From Actinomycetales bacterium (GTDB lineage: Bacteria; Actinomycetota; Actinomycetes; Actinomycetales; Cellulomonadaceae), in NCBI GenBank assembly GCA_020444245.1, contig JAHLLI010000002.1:62001-126000 (forward strand): a DNA stretch of 64,000 nt, written 5' to 3'. Of this stretch, positions 1 to 8,508 are shown one piece after another (position 1 is the first letter of the stretch; every line of letters begins with the position of its first letter). The position numbers and the translations under genes were made by a program. The notes under the pieces were generated by a model, which saw nothing but the letters and a program-made list of their open reading frames with translations, did not search any database and was not told the origin of the DNA.

Positions 1-366
1 CTCACCCCGCAGGGCCTGGGCGCCCGCCTCGCGATGGCGTTCGGCGGGCAGGACCTGGAGTTCGAGTCCGAGGACTTCAACCGCGCCTGGCGGGTCGAGG
101 CCCGCGACGCGAAGTTCGCCCACGACGTGCTGCACCCGCGGATGCTCGAGCGCCTGGTCCGCGCGGACGCCACAGGGCTGCAGCTGCGCATCGAGGGTGC
201 GGACGTGCTGTGCTGGAGCCAGGGGCTGCCCGACCACGACCGGCTAGCCTCCCGACTGGGCGTCATGCGGGCCCTGATCGCGGGAATCCCCCGGTACGTC
301 TGGCTCGACCACGGCTACGATCCAGCATCGATCCGCACCGACCTCGGAGAGACATGGAACCCCTAG
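1..366 (+). CDS. DUF3137-like protein, C-terminal part (5' end outside window)
   Basis: The reading frame is open from base 1 and stops at 364-366, so only the last 121 residues are present. They contain a stretch around DFNRAWRV...AKFAHDVLHPRMLERL that resembles the end of the DUF3137 family, proteins of unknown function often encoded beside LemA. The next gene, lemA, starts inside this one (ATG at 354), a 13-base overlap that suggests one operon and translational coupling. The N-terminal part, where family members usually carry membrane segments, lies outside the window. The family call is from memory of the motif and is moderately sure; no function is claimed. Confidence 0.6.
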   Translation, partial: LTPQGLGARLAMAFGGQDLEFESEDFNRAWRVEARDAKFAHDVLHPRMLERLVRADATGLQLRIEGADVLCWSQGLPDHDRLASRLGVMRALIAGIPRYVWLDHGYDPASIRTDLGETWNP

Positions 367-929
367 GCATCGTCCTCATCGTCCTGCTCGTCCTCGTCGT
401 GATCGTCGGGCTGTGGGCGGTGGGCACCTACAACGGCTTCGTCCGGCTGCGGAACCTGGTGCAGGAGTCCTGGCGCCAGATCGACGTTGAGCTGCACCGG
501 CGGCACGACCTGATCCCCAACCTGGTCGAGACGGTCAAGGGGTACGCGGCGCACGAGCGCGGCGTGTTCGACGAGGTCACCAAGGCTCGTGCGCTCGCCG
601 CCGCGCCGGGCTCCGGCGTGGCCGAGCAGGCCGCCCAGGAGAACGCCCTGACCTCGGCGCTCGGCCGGTTGTTCGCCGTCGCCGAGAACTACCCGGTGCT
701 GCGGGCCAGCGAGAACTTCTCCCAGCTCCAGACCGAGCTGTCCACCACCGAGGACCGGATCGCCGCCGGCCGCCGCTTCTACAACGCGAACGTGCGGGCG
801 CTGAACACCAAGGTCGAGAGCTTCCCGGCGAACGTCATCGCGGGCGTGTTCTCCTTCACCCGCGCCGAGTACTTCGAGGTCACCGACCCCGAGGTCCGCC
901 AGGCCCCGCAGGTCGACTTCGGCGGCTGA
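354..929 (+). CDS. lemA: LemA family protein
   Basis: A 191-residue protein with one N-terminal membrane helix (about residues 4-25, rich in I, L and V) followed by the family signature: YNGFVRLRN, then SWRQIDVELHRRHDLIPNL and VETVKGYAAHE. The rest is helical up to a conserved FPANVIAG...FTRAEYFE segment. LemA proteins are membrane-anchored helical bundles of unknown biochemical role. The ATG at 354 is chosen because GGAGA lies just upstream and the frame starts directly with the membrane helix. It overlaps the DUF3137-like gene. A nested palindrome follows the stop codon. Confidence 0.93.
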   Translation: MEPLGIVLIVLLVLVVIVGLWAVGTYNGFVRLRNLVQESWRQIDVELHRRHDLIPNLVETVKGYAAHERGVFDEVTKARALAAAPGSGVAEQAAQENALTSALGRLFAVAENYPVLRASENFSQLQTELSTTEDRIAAGRRFYNANVRALNTKVESFPANVIAGVFSFTRAEYFEVTDPEVRQAPQVDFGG

Positions 930-983
930 CCCCCGCCGGACGGCGCCCGCCGCGCCGCTGCCGGCCCACACCGGCACCCGCCC

Positions 984-1050
984 GAGTTCGGTGGCAGGAG
1001 CCGAGTTCGGTGGTCGCGACCACCGAACTCGAGCGCCGACCACCGAACTC
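984..1050. repeat. Nested four-unit inverted repeat, copy 1
   Basis: Four copies of the 11-12 base unit GAGTTCGGTGGT lie in the order forward (984-994), forward (1003-1014), reverse (1019-1030), reverse (1039-1050). Spacers are 8, 4 and 8 bases. The central 28 bases (1003-1030) are a perfect palindrome. The element sits in the gap between convergent lemA and the YwiC-like gene. A second copy with the same plan is at 11569-11635. It could act as a bidirectional terminator, a REP-type element or a protein-binding site; the sequence alone does not decide. Confidence 0.85.
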
Positions 1051-1066
1051 GACGACCGGGGGAGGG

Positions 1067-1927
1067 TCAGGAGGCGGCGATCAGGAGCAGTGCGAGGGTG
1101 GTGCTCGCGGCGACCTCGCCCAGGCCGACCGCCTTGGGGGTCGCGTGCGGCCAGCGTCGCGGGACCGCCGCGGCGCGCGCCGCGAGGAGGACGAACAGGC
1201 CGGTCAGCGGCCCGGACGCCCATGGTTCGAGCCGGCCCGGCCCCTGGGCCATGAGCACGAGGGGAACCAGCGCGGCGGCCAGGACGTGCCACGCGAGCGA
1301 GACTCCCAGCACCGCTCGGTTGCCGCGCTCGCGGATCAGTGTCTTGACGTACGCCACGGTGCCGAGGAAGTACAGCGCCAGCACCCCGACCACCTGCCAC
1401 GCCCCCACCGAGCCGCCCACCAGCGCCGCGGGCGAGGGCGGCACCGGCACCGACGCGGGGGTGTGCGCGACGGTGGCGAGCAGGCAGGCCGCGACCACCG
1501 TGGTCGCGCCGCCCAGCCACGAGCGCTCGGCCCGCCGCCACGCGGCGATCAGCGCCACGCCCAGCAGCGGGGCGTAGGCCACGGCCCACCAGGCGAGCGT
1601 CGGGCGGACCGCCAGCAGCGAGGCCCCGAGCGCCAACGCCGCCGCGCCGTACACCAGCGCCGGGCGGCGGTAGCGGGCCCGGCCGTGTGCCTTGAGCAGC
1701 AACGCGCCCGCCGAGAACGCGAGATAGCCCACCAGCCACGTCGCGGCGAGCAGGCCGTGCCAGGGCTGCGGCCCGGCGTGCACGACGCCGACCAGCAGCG
1801 GCACCACGAGCATCGCCCACGCGCCGTGCTGCTGGGGCACCCAGCCGGGCGTTCGCCTCGGGTGCGACCGTCGGGCCGCGCCGGCTCCGGAGCGCGAACG
1901 CGGCGGGGACGCGGCTCCGGGGCTCAC
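1067..1927 (-). CDS. YwiC-like integral membrane protein
   Basis: A 286-residue protein with a basic proline-rich N-terminus (residues 1-27) followed by about eight or nine hydrophobic segments. The stretch PQQHGAWAMLVVPLLVG near residue 31 is the hallmark of the YwiC-like family, whose function is not known. The GTG start at 1927 overlaps the stop of the preceding phosphatase gene in a GTGA arrangement, so it is the last gene of the dedA operon on this strand. The operon ends at the inverted-repeat element at 984-1050. The true start may lie further in, since the first 27 residues are low complexity. Confidence 0.85.
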   Translation of the reverse strand: MSPGAASPPRSRSGAGAARRSHPRRTPGWVPQQHGAWAMLVVPLLVGVVHAGPQPWHGLLAATWLVGYLAFSAGALLLKAHGRARYRRPALVYGAAALALGASLLAVRPTLAWWAVAYAPLLGVALIAAWRRAERSWLGGATTVVAACLLATVAHTPASVPVPPSPAALVGGSVGAWQVVGVLALYFLGTVAYVKTLIRERGNRAVLGVSLAWHVLAAALVPLVLMAQGPGRLEPWASGPLTGLFVLLAARAAAVPRRWPHATPKAVGLGEVAASTTLALLLIAAS

Positions 1928-2706
1928 GGACGGACCAGGTCCACCAGATCGGCGATCGAGTCCGTCACGCGGCCGGGGTGGAACGGGTAGCGGTCCAGGT
2001 CGCCGCGCTTGGTCGAGCCGGAGAGCACCAGGAACGTCTGCAGGCCGGCCTCCATGCCGGCGATGATGTCGGTGTCCATCCGGTCGCCGACCATCGCCGT
2101 GGTCTCCGAGTGCGCCTCGATCCGGTTGAGGGCGGACCGGAACATCATCGGGTTCGGCTTGCCGACGTAGTAGGGCTTGCGCCCGCTCGCCGCGCTGATC
2201 ATCGCAGCCACGGCCCCGGTCGCCGGCAGGTCGCCGTCGGCGCTGGGCCCGGACACGTCGGGGTTGGTCGCGATGAACTTCGCGCCGCCCTGGATCAGCC
2301 GGATCGCCTTGGTCAGCGCCTCGAACGAGTACGTGCGGGTCTCGCCGAGCACCACGTAGTCCGGGTCGGTGTCGGTGAGCGTGTACCCCGCCTCGTGCAG
2401 CGCGGTGGTCAGACCCGCCTCGCCGATCGCGAAGGCCGACCCGCCGGGTCGCTGCTCCGCGAGGAACGTCGCGGTGGCCAGCGCCGAGGTCCAGATCGCC
2501 TCCTCCGGCACCTCCAGCCCGGCCGCCACGAGCCGGGCCCGGAGGTCACGCGGGGTGTAGATCGAGTTGTTCGTCAGGACCAGGAACGGGCGCTCCGCCT
2601 CGCGCAGCGCTGCCACGAACTCGGCCGCCCCCGGCAGCGCGGTGCCCTCGTGCACGAGCACGCCGTCCATGTCGGTCAGCCACGAGCGGATCTGGCGGTC
2701 GGTCAT
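1924..2706 (-). CDS. HAD-IIA family hydrolase (NagD-like phosphatase)
   Basis: A 260-residue cytoplasmic protein with all haloacid dehalogenase motifs: DMDGVL (nucleophile Asp12), VLTNN (motif II), GKPNPMMF (motif III Lys) and GDRMDTDI (motif IV). The cap domain between motifs II and III and the length match the HAD-IIA subfamily, which includes NagD and p-nitrophenyl phosphatases. Nucleotides or sugar phosphates are typical substrates; the real one cannot be read here. It overlaps dedA upstream by four bases (ATGA) and the YwiC-like gene downstream by four (GTGA), so the three genes are likely co-translated. Confidence 0.9.
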   Translation of the reverse strand: MTDRQIRSWLTDMDGVLVHEGTALPGAAEFVAALREAERPFLVLTNNSIYTPRDLRARLVAAGLEVPEEAIWTSALATATFLAEQRPGGSAFAIGEAGLTTALHEAGYTLTDTDPDYVVLGETRTYSFEALTKAIRLIQGGAKFIATNPDVSGPSADGDLPATGAVAAMISAASGRKPYYVGKPNPMMFRSALNRIEAHSETTAMVGDRMDTDIIAGMEAGLQTFLVLSGSTKRGDLDRYPFHPGRVTDSIADLVDLVRP

Positions 2707-3431
2707 CGTCCGGTCCCCGCCTCAGGCTCGGTCTCGGCGTGGTGCGCCTGCGCGGCGAGCCCCTCGACCGCGGCGCGCTGGCGGCGCGCCCGCAGCGCGG
2801 CGATCACGACCGGCACCAGGGACAGCGCGATGATCCCGACCAGCAGCAGCTCGATGTTCGCCTTGACGAACGGGATGGTCCCCAGCGCGTAGCCGAGCAG
2901 CGTCACGCCGCAGCCCCACAGCACCGCGCCGACCAGGTCGTACGCGGCGAACTTCGGGTAGTGCATCCGGCCGATCCCCGCCGAGGCGGCCGAGTAGGTC
3001 CGGACGATCGGGATGAACCGCGCGATGATCACGGTCGCACCGCCGTACCGCTCGAAGTAGCGGTGGGTCTCCTCGATGTGCTCCCGCTTGAAGAACCGGG
3101 AGTCGGGACGGTTGAACAACCGGGGGCCGATCCGCCGGCCGATCCAGTAGGCGTTCTGGTCGCCGGCGAAGGCGGCGACCGTGACCATCAAGCACAGCAG
3201 CCACAGCGGGAAGTGCAGCTCGTCCTGGGCCACCAGGGCGCCTGCGGTGAAGAGCAGCGAGTCGCCGGGCAGGAGCGGGAAGAACAGCCCGGTCTCGATG
3301 AAGACGACGATCACCACGCCGATCAGCGCGTACGCGCCGAACCGTTCGATCAGGGTCTGGGGGTCGAGCCAGCTGGGCCCTAGGGTCGCCACGGGGGATG
3401 CGGCCGCACCGGCCAGCAGGGTGGTGATCAC
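2703..3431 (-). CDS. DedA family membrane protein
   Basis: A 242-residue protein of the DedA/VTT family. It has a cytoplasmic re-entrant region with FIETGLFFPLLPGDSLLFTAG and a second half with RFIPIVRTYSAASAGIGRM, the two family-defining segments around hydrophobic helices. DedA proteins act in the inner membrane and some flip undecaprenyl phosphate or phosphatidylethanolamine; which lipid applies here is unknown. The GTG at 3431 is preceded at 6 bases by TAGGCT (3443-3438), so the mRNA may be leaderless. It is the first gene of a three-gene operon. Confidence 0.93.
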   Translation of the reverse strand: MITTLLAGAAASPVATLGPSWLDPQTLIERFGAYALIGVVIVVFIETGLFFPLLPGDSLLFTAGALVAQDELHFPLWLLCLMVTVAAFAGDQNAYWIGRRIGPRLFNRPDSRFFKREHIEETHRYFERYGGATVIIARFIPIVRTYSAASAGIGRMHYPKFAAYDLVGAVLWGCGVTLLGYALGTIPFVKANIELLLVGIIALSLVPVVIAALRARRQRAAVEGLAAQAHHAETEPEAGTGR

Positions 3432-3443
3432 CGGCCAAGCCTA
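3432..3443 (-). promoter_or_regulatory. -10 box for leaderless dedA operon
   Basis: On the minus strand TAGGCT (3443-3438) ends 6 bases before the GTG start of dedA. No Shine-Dalgarno sequence fits in between. This spacing is what a leaderless transcript starting at the GTG would need. Confidence 0.5.
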
Positions 3444-3541
3444 CGCAGGCGGCTGCATGCTTCCGGGGAGTGGGCTGTGACGGTCCGGTGAACGCCCCGG
3501 CGCGCGGCGTCGGGCTGCTGCCGTGGGCGCCTCGTGCTGGA

Positions 3542-3577
3542 TAGGGTCGAGCGGCGGACAGCGACCTGAGGGAGGCC
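3542..3577 (+). promoter_or_regulatory. -10 box and RBS of ABC exporter operon
   Basis: TAGGGT at 3542-3547 is a good -10 candidate. GGGAGG (about 3570-3575) is a strong ribosome binding site just before the ATG at 3579, giving a leader of roughly 25-30 bases. Confidence 0.45.
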
Positions 3578-3578
3578 G

Positions 3579-4475
3579 ATGGTGCTCGCGCTCGAGCGCG
3601 TGACGCGGTTGTACGACGAGCGGCGCGCCCTGGACGAGGTCTCGTTCACGGTGCGCCCAGGCCGGATGACCGGCTTCGTCGGCGCGAACGGTGCCGGCAA
3701 GACCACGGCGATGCGGATCGTCATGGGGGTGCTCGCGCCGACCTCCGGCGAGGTGCTGCTGGACGGCAGGCCGCTCACCCGTGAGCTGCGCCGGACCTTC
3801 GGCTACATGCCGGAGGAGCGCGGGCTGTACCCGCGGATGCGGGTGCTCGACCAGCTCGTCCACCTCGGCCGTGTGCACGGCATGTCCCGGGCCGCCGCGA
3901 CGCGGCGCGCGACCGCGCTGCTCGACCAGCTCGGCCTGGACGATCGCAGCCACGACCTGCTCCAGACGCTCTCCCTGGGCAACCAGCAGCGCGTGCAGGT
4001 GGCCGCCGCACTGCTGCACGAGCCTGTGCTGCTGGTGCTCGACGAGCCGTTCTCCGGCCTGGACCCGCTGGCGATCGACGCGATGGGCGAGCTGCTGCGC
4101 TCCCGCGCCGCGGCCGGCGTCCCCGTGCTGTTCAGCTCTCACCAGCTCGAGCTGGTCGAGCAGCTGTGCGACGACGTGGTCATCATCGACGACGGCCGCG
4201 TGGTCACCGCCGGGCCGGCCGACGAGGTTCGGTCCCGGCGCGGCGGTCGACGCTACCGGGTGCGGGTGCAGGGTCCGCGCCCGGCGGCCGAGCTGGTGCC
4301 GGGTGTCGCCGGCGCGACAGTGGTCGAGGCGACGGACGACACGGTCGTCGTCGAGCTCGCCGACCCCGCCGACGACCAGGCGCTGCTCGCCGCCGCCCAG
4401 GCGCACGGTGTGCTGCGCGAGTTCGCCGTGGTGCGCCCGACGCTCGCCGAGATCTTCCGGGAGGTGGTCCGGTGA
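3579..4475 (+). CDS. ABC transporter ATP-binding protein (NatA-like)
   Basis: A 298-residue ATPase subunit. Walker A is GANGAGKTT (residues 35-43), the signature is LSLGNQQR in place of the usual LSGGQ, and Walker B is LLVLDEPFSGLDP, followed by the SSHQLELVEQLCD His-switch region. The C-terminal 90 residues form the accessory domain common in NatA-type and drug/ion exporters. It is followed by its permease with a GTGA overlap, so it energises that ABC-2 transporter at the cytoplasmic membrane. Substrate unknown. The altered signature motif is common in this subfamily and does not imply loss of activity. Confidence 0.93.
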   Translation: MVLALERVTRLYDERRALDEVSFTVRPGRMTGFVGANGAGKTTAMRIVMGVLAPTSGEVLLDGRPLTRELRRTFGYMPEERGLYPRMRVLDQLVHLGRVHGMSRAAATRRATALLDQLGLDDRSHDLLQTLSLGNQQRVQVAAALLHEPVLLVLDEPFSGLDPLAIDAMGELLRSRAAAGVPVLFSSHQLELVEQLCDDVVIIDDGRVVTAGPADEVRSRRGGRRYRVRVQGPRPAAELVPGVAGATVVEATDDTVVVELADPADDQALLAAAQAHGVLREFAVVRPTLAEIFREVVR

Positions 4476-5728
4476 ACGGGGCGATGTCCGCGTGGGGCGC
4501 GATCCGCGTGATCGCCGGCCGCGAGGTGTCGGTGAAGCTGCGGGACAGGGCGTTCATCGGCTCCACCGTCTTCATGCTCGTGCTGGTCACGGCCGCCACC
4601 CTCATCCCCGTGCTGATCCAGCAGCGGGTGCCCAGCATCCGGGTGGCCGTGCAGGGCGCGGCCGCGGCGGACGTGGTGGACCTGGCCACCCAGCTCGGCC
4701 ACGACGCGCAGGACTCCGGCACGGCGCTGCCGCCGGCGCTCGCGGTGTTCGGCGAGGGCGGGCTGCCCGCTGCGGACCTCACCTCCGTCGAGGTCGAGCC
4801 GGGTCGCGACGTGCAGCAGCTGGTCCGGGACGGTGACGTGGCCGCCGCCGTCGTGGGCGAGGTCCCCACCGGGCTCACCGTGATCGCCGCCCAGTCCGTG
4901 CCCTCCGAGCTCGACGTGCTGCTGCGTGCGGCGTCCAGCGAGCTGCAGATCCAGCAGGCGGCCGCCGACGCCGGGCTGTCCGCCGACCAGGTCACGGCGC
5001 TGACCAGCCCCGTCATGCCCAGCACCCAGCTGCTCGAGGCCAGGCCGACCGGTGCGGTACCGCCAGAGCTGCTGGTGCTGGTGTTCGCCTTCCTGTTCTA
5101 CCTGTCGGTGCTGACCTTCGGGATGTCGATCGCGCAGAGCGTGGTCGAGGAGAAGCAGTCCCGGGTGATCGAGCTGCTGGTCGCGGCGCTCCCGGTGCGG
5201 TGGCTGCTCGCCGGGAAGGTGCTGGGCAACACCGTGATGGCGCTCGGCCAGATCGTGGTGATCCTGGGTGCCGGGCTGGCCGGCGCGACCGTGGCCGGCC
5301 AGGGGGAGGTGGTCCGCCAGGTGCTCGGCGCGTCCGGGTGGTTCGTGGCGTTCTTCCTGCTCGGCTTCGTGATGCTGGCCTGCCTGTGGGCCGTGGCGGG
5401 TTCGCTGGCGTCACGGATCGAGGATCTTCAGGCGACCACCGTGGTGATGCAGGTGCTGGTGATCGTGCCGTTCTTCGCCGCGCTGTTCACGATGGACTCC
5501 GGTCCGGTGCAGCGCGTGCTGTCCTACGTGCCGTTCACCGCGCCGCTGCTGATGCCCGCGCGCGTGGTGCTGGGCAACGCCGCGCCGTGGGAGCCGGTGG
5601 TCTCCGCACTGGTCGTGCTGGCCACCGGCGTGGCGTTCGTGCTGATCGGCGCCCGGCTGTACGAGGGCTCGCTGCTGCACACCTCGTCCCGCCTCAAGGC
5701 CCTCCAGGCGTGGCGGGCCTCGCGGTGA
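4472..5728 (+). CDS. ABC-2 type exporter permease (NatB-like)
   Basis: A 418-residue membrane protein with one helix near the N-terminus ([21 protein letters not shown]), a long extracellular domain (about residues 50-195) and five or six C-terminal helices starting at [19 protein letters not shown]. The motif [19 protein letters not shown] is typical of ABC-2 permeases. The GTG at 4472 overlaps the ATPase stop (GTGA) and has GGGAGGTGG just upstream, so it is preferred over the ATG at 4484. It pairs with the upstream ATPase. The next gene, purT, overlaps its stop by four bases. Confidence 0.92.
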   Translation: MNGAMSAWGAIRVIAGREVSVKLRDRAFIGSTVFMLVLVTAATLIPVLIQQRVPSIRVAVQGAAAADVVDLATQLGHDAQDSGTALPPALAVFGEGGLPAADLTSVEVEPGRDVQQLVRDGDVAAAVVGEVPTGLTVIAAQSVPSELDVLLRAASSELQIQQAAADAGLSADQVTALTSPVMPSTQLLEARPTGAVPPELLVLVFAFLFYLSVLTFGMSIAQSVVEEKQSRVIELLVAALPVRWLLAGKVLGNTVMALGQIVVILGAGLAGATVAGQGEVVRQVLGASGWFVAFFLLGFVMLACLWAVAGSLASRIEDLQATTVVMQVLVIVPFFAALFTMDSGPVQRVLSYVPFTAPLLMPARVVLGNAAPWEPVVSALVVLATGVAFVLIGARLYEGSLLHTSSRLKALQAWRASR

Positions 5729-6945
5729 GCACCGGCCGGATCGGCACGCCGCTGAGCCCCGGTGCGACGCGAGCCCTGCTGCTCGGTGGCGGGGAGCTGG
5801 GCAAGGAGGTCGCGATCGAGCTGCAGCGCCTGGGCGTCGAGGTCGTGGTCGCCGACCGCTACGCCCGCGCCCCGGCGATGCAGGTGGCGCACCGGTCGCA
5901 CGTGGTGGACATGCTCGACCCGCAGGACCTGCGGCGGGTGGTCGCCGCCGAGCGCCCGCACCTGGTGATCCCCGAGGTCGAGGCGATCGCCACCGACGTG
6001 CTCGCCGAGGTCGAGGCCACCGGCGTGCGCGTGGTGCCCACGGCCCGCGCGACCCGGCTGACGATGGACCGCGAGGGCATCCGACGGCTCGCGGCCGAGG
6101 AGCTCGGCCTGCCCACCTCGCCCTACCGGTTCGCCGACAGTCGCGAGGAGCTGCACGCCGCGGCCAGCGCCCTGGGGCTGCCGTGCGTGGTCAAGCCGGT
6201 GATGAGCTCGTCCGGCAAGGGGCAGACGGTGGTGCGCACGGCCGACCAGCTCGAGGCCGCCTGGCGGTACGCCCGCACCGGCGGCCGGGTGGCCGCCGAC
6301 CCGGATGCCTCGGTGCGGGTGATCGTCGAGGCGTTCGTGCCGTTCGACTCGGAGATCACCCTGCTCACGGTGCGGCACGCCGGGGGCACCACGTTCTGCG
6401 ACCCGATCGGTCACGTCCAGGTGGACGGGGACTACCGGGAGTCCTGGCAGCCGGCCGCGCTGCCCGACGGCGTGCTGGCCAAGGCCCAGGAGGTGGCCCG
6501 CGCGGTCACCGACGCCCTGGGCGGCTGGGGGCTGTTCGGCGTCGAGCTGTTCGTGGTGGGCGAGGACGTGCTGTTCTCCGAGGTCTCCCCGCGGCCGCAC
6601 GACACCGGGCTGGTCACCCTGGTGTCCCAGGACCTGTCGGAGTTCGCGCTGCACGCCCGTGCGGTGCTGGGCCTGCCGGTCGGCGAGGTGCTGCGCGTGG
6701 GCGTCGGTGAGGGGCAGGGCGCTGCGGCCTCCTGCGCCGTGCTGGCCGAGGGGCACGGCGTGCCGGAGTTCACCGGCGTGGCCGACGCGCTCGCGGTCCC
6801 CACGGCCCAGGTGCGGTTGTTCGGCAAGCCTGAGGTGCGCGGCCGACGCCGGGTCGCGGTGACCCTGGCCCGCGGCGCCGACGAGGCCGAGGCCCGGGCC
6901 CGCGCCGTCGCGGCTGCCGAGGCCCTGCACGTCGAGCTGGGCTGA
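5725..6945 (+). CDS. purT: Formate-dependent phosphoribosylglycinamide formyltransferase PurT
   Basis: A 406-residue ATP-grasp enzyme that converts GAR, formate and ATP to FGAR, the third step of de novo purine synthesis, without folate. The N-terminus ([22 protein letters not shown]) is characteristic of PurT. ATP-grasp features include [28 protein letters not shown] and the metal-binding [12 protein letters not shown]. Length matches the family (about 390-400). The GTG at 5725 overlaps the exporter permease stop (GTGA), so it is probably translated from the exporter mRNA, an unexpected partner. Folate-dependent PurN is not in this window. Confidence 0.95.
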   Translation: MSTGRIGTPLSPGATRALLLGGGELGKEVAIELQRLGVEVVVADRYARAPAMQVAHRSHVVDMLDPQDLRRVVAAERPHLVIPEVEAIATDVLAEVEATGVRVVPTARATRLTMDREGIRRLAAEELGLPTSPYRFADSREELHAAASALGLPCVVKPVMSSSGKGQTVVRTADQLEAAWRYARTGGRVAADPDASVRVIVEAFVPFDSEITLLTVRHAGGTTFCDPIGHVQVDGDYRESWQPAALPDGVLAKAQEVARAVTDALGGWGLFGVELFVVGEDVLFSEVSPRPHDTGLVTLVSQDLSEFALHARAVLGLPVGEVLRVGVGEGQGAAASCAVLAEGHGVPEFTGVADALAVPTAQVRLFGKPEVRGRRRVAVTLARGADEAEARARAVAAAEALHVELG

Positions 6946-6958
6946 CCGGGGGGCGGCG

Positions 6959-7897
6959 TCACGGGCGTGCCGAGGTCCGCCGCACCCCTCGCGACGTGAG
7001 CAGGCCGACCACCGCCGCGGGGTCGCCCGTGCAGGCGAGGCGGAGCTCCTGACGGCCGGCGACCAGGACGAGCTCGTGGACCTGGCGGGCCTGCTGCGGC
7101 GCGATCACGGAGAACCCGGTGAGCTGGTCGTACCGCACGAAGGTCGTGGTCCGGGCGTAGGTGGGTCCGCGCCACGGGCGCCGGGGCGGCCCGCCGTCGA
7201 CGACCACCAGCTCCTCGCCGGCGTCGACCAGCATGAGCCCGCTGGTCAGGATCAGACGGCCGCGCACGTCACGCCGCAGCGCGTTCCGCGGTTCGACGTG
7301 CACCGGGACCACCGTCGCGTCACACCGCCGCTCGAGCGCGATGAGCATGGTCCGGAAGGCGAACTCCTCGACCTCGGCCGGCCGGGGCGCCCCGAGGCTC
7401 CGGGGCTGCGTCGCGGTGACGATCCGGGCGCGCAGCAGGTCGGTGGCGGCCTCGACCTTCTCCCGCGAGACCGAGCTGTGGCCCAGGTCGACCCGGGTGC
7501 CGTCGCGCAGCAGCAGGGACCACCGGCCGATCAGCAGGTCGGTCAGCTCGGACAGCGCGACGACGTCGCGCACGTCGACGTCCCTGCGCGTCACGGGTGC
7601 CTGGGCTCGGTCCGGGAGCCCGAGCAGGGTCAGGTGGTCGTCGTGCACCGCGAGCACGGCGGCGTACAGGTCCTGGCCGGGTCGCGCCGTGCGTCGCTCC
7701 ACGTTCCGCGGCACCTTGAGGAGCAGCCGGGCGGTGCGGAGCTCGTCGTAGTACGGGCGGAACCGTGGTGGCATCAGCTCCGGCGAGGTCACCTCCTCGA
7801 TCCACGGCCCGAACGCGTCGTACTCGCGCAGCTCCTCCGGTGACGCCGCGGCGCGCCAGTCGCCCTCGCGGACCTCAGGTCGTCGGGTCGTCGGCAC
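6959..7897 (-). CDS. Conserved hypothetical protein in MarR operon
   Basis: A 312-residue soluble protein that I do not recognise. It has no signal peptide or membrane helix, and many Arg, Asp and Val residues. Two regions read like beta-rich domains: RDVVALSELTDLLIGRWSLLLRD (about residues 110-132) and the C-terminal YDQLTGFSVIAPQQARQVHELVLVAG. These loosely recall PH-like folds that report on promoter or ligand state, but I would not assign one. The GTG or ATG at 7897 lies inside the marR gene (23-base overlap), so the two are co-transcribed and this protein is likely under MarR control. Confidence 0.7.
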   Translation of the reverse strand: MPTTRRPEVREGDWRAAASPEELREYDAFGPWIEEVTSPELMPPRFRPYYDELRTARLLLKVPRNVERRTARPGQDLYAAVLAVHDDHLTLLGLPDRAQAPVTRRDVDVRDVVALSELTDLLIGRWSLLLRDGTRVDLGHSSVSREKVEAATDLLRARIVTATQPRSLGAPRPAEVEEFAFRTMLIALERRCDATVVPVHVEPRNALRRDVRGRLILTSGLMLVDAGEELVVVDGGPPRRPWRGPTYARTTTFVRYDQLTGFSVIAPQQARQVHELVLVAGRQELRLACTGDPAAVVGLLTSRGVRRTSARP

Positions 7898-8354
7898 GGT
7901 CTGCCTCCCGGTCGCGCAGGTGGGCGGTCATCAGCTCCAGGCCGTGGGCGGCCGCGTCGACGTCGTCCGGGTCCATCCCGCCGAAGAGCTCGCGGAAGCC
8001 GCGCAGGCGCTGCTCGGCGAGGTGGTCGACCAGCGCGGTGCCGTCGGCCGTCAACGAGACGAGGTAGCCGCGCGCGTCGCCGTCGACGGGCCGGCGACGG
8101 ACCACGCCGGCCTCGTCCAGTCGCCGGATCACCGAGGTGAGCGTGCCCTTGTCGACGCCCAGGCCACGGCTGAGCTCGCTCGGTCGCTGAGGCCCGACGA
8201 CGTGGAGCGCCATCGTCACGACGATCTCGTGCTCGGAGTACTGCCGACCGCGGAACCGGGTGCGGTGCAGCACCGGGTTGACGTGCACGATGAAGTACCG
8301 CATGAACGCGTGGAAGGCGTCCGACAGGGCGTCGGCCCGAGCTCGTGGTGGCAC
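7875..8354 (-). CDS. MarR family transcriptional regulator
   Basis: A 159-residue winged-helix repressor: dimerisation helix (ALSDAFHAFMRYFIVH), HTH core (ELSRGLGVDKGTLTSVIRRLDEAGVV) and a wing with RRPVDGDARGYLVSLT. A longer open frame exists upstream, but GTG at 8354 is chosen because GGAGACG lies 3-9 bases before it and a full promoter (TTGACC, 17 bases, TACTAT) ends just upstream. A longer version would place coding sequence across the promoter. The palindrome overlapping the -10 box suggests autorepression. It overlaps the unknown gene downstream. Confidence 0.88.
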   Translation of the reverse strand: MPPRARADALSDAFHAFMRYFIVHVNPVLHRTRFRGRQYSEHEIVVTMALHVVGPQRPSELSRGLGVDKGTLTSVIRRLDEAGVVRRRPVDGDARGYLVSLTADGTALVDHLAEQRLRGFRELFGGMDPDDVDAAAHGLELMTAHLRDREADRADDPTT

Positions 8355-8362
8355 CCGTCTCC

Positions 8363-8407
8363 GATCGTTGGACTTCAAATAGTATGAGATCAGACGATCT
8401 TGGTCAA
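8363..8407 (-). promoter_or_regulatory. marR promoter with overlapping palindromic operator
   Basis: On the minus strand TTGACC (8407-8402) and TACTAT (8384-8379) are separated by 17 bases, the best sigma-70-type match in the window. An imperfect 13-base palindrome of form TCAnAnnnTnTGA covers 8375-8387, and outer arms GATCGT/ACGATC flank it (8363-8368 and 8394-8399). The position over the -10 box fits MarR autoregulation. Confidence 0.7.
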
Positions 8408-8508
8408 TCCCCGGTCGGGCGGATCGGGGGGACCTCGCGCACCCGTGCGCGGTCGGCCCGTCGTCGGTCCGCACGGGACGCGGTGCGGCGCACGGCAGGA
8501 TGGGCCGC

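Noticed and set aside
984-1050. CRISPR-like repeats
   Set aside because: Units are only 12 bases, in opposite directions, with 4-8 base spacers; no cas genes.
1200-1240. tRNA-like GGTTCGAGCC
   Set aside because: It lies inside the YwiC-like coding sequence and no cloverleaf can be drawn around it.
8355-8474. Longer N-terminus for the MarR protein
   Set aside because: The extra 40 codons cross the consensus promoter and palindrome, and the GTG at 8354 has its own RBS.
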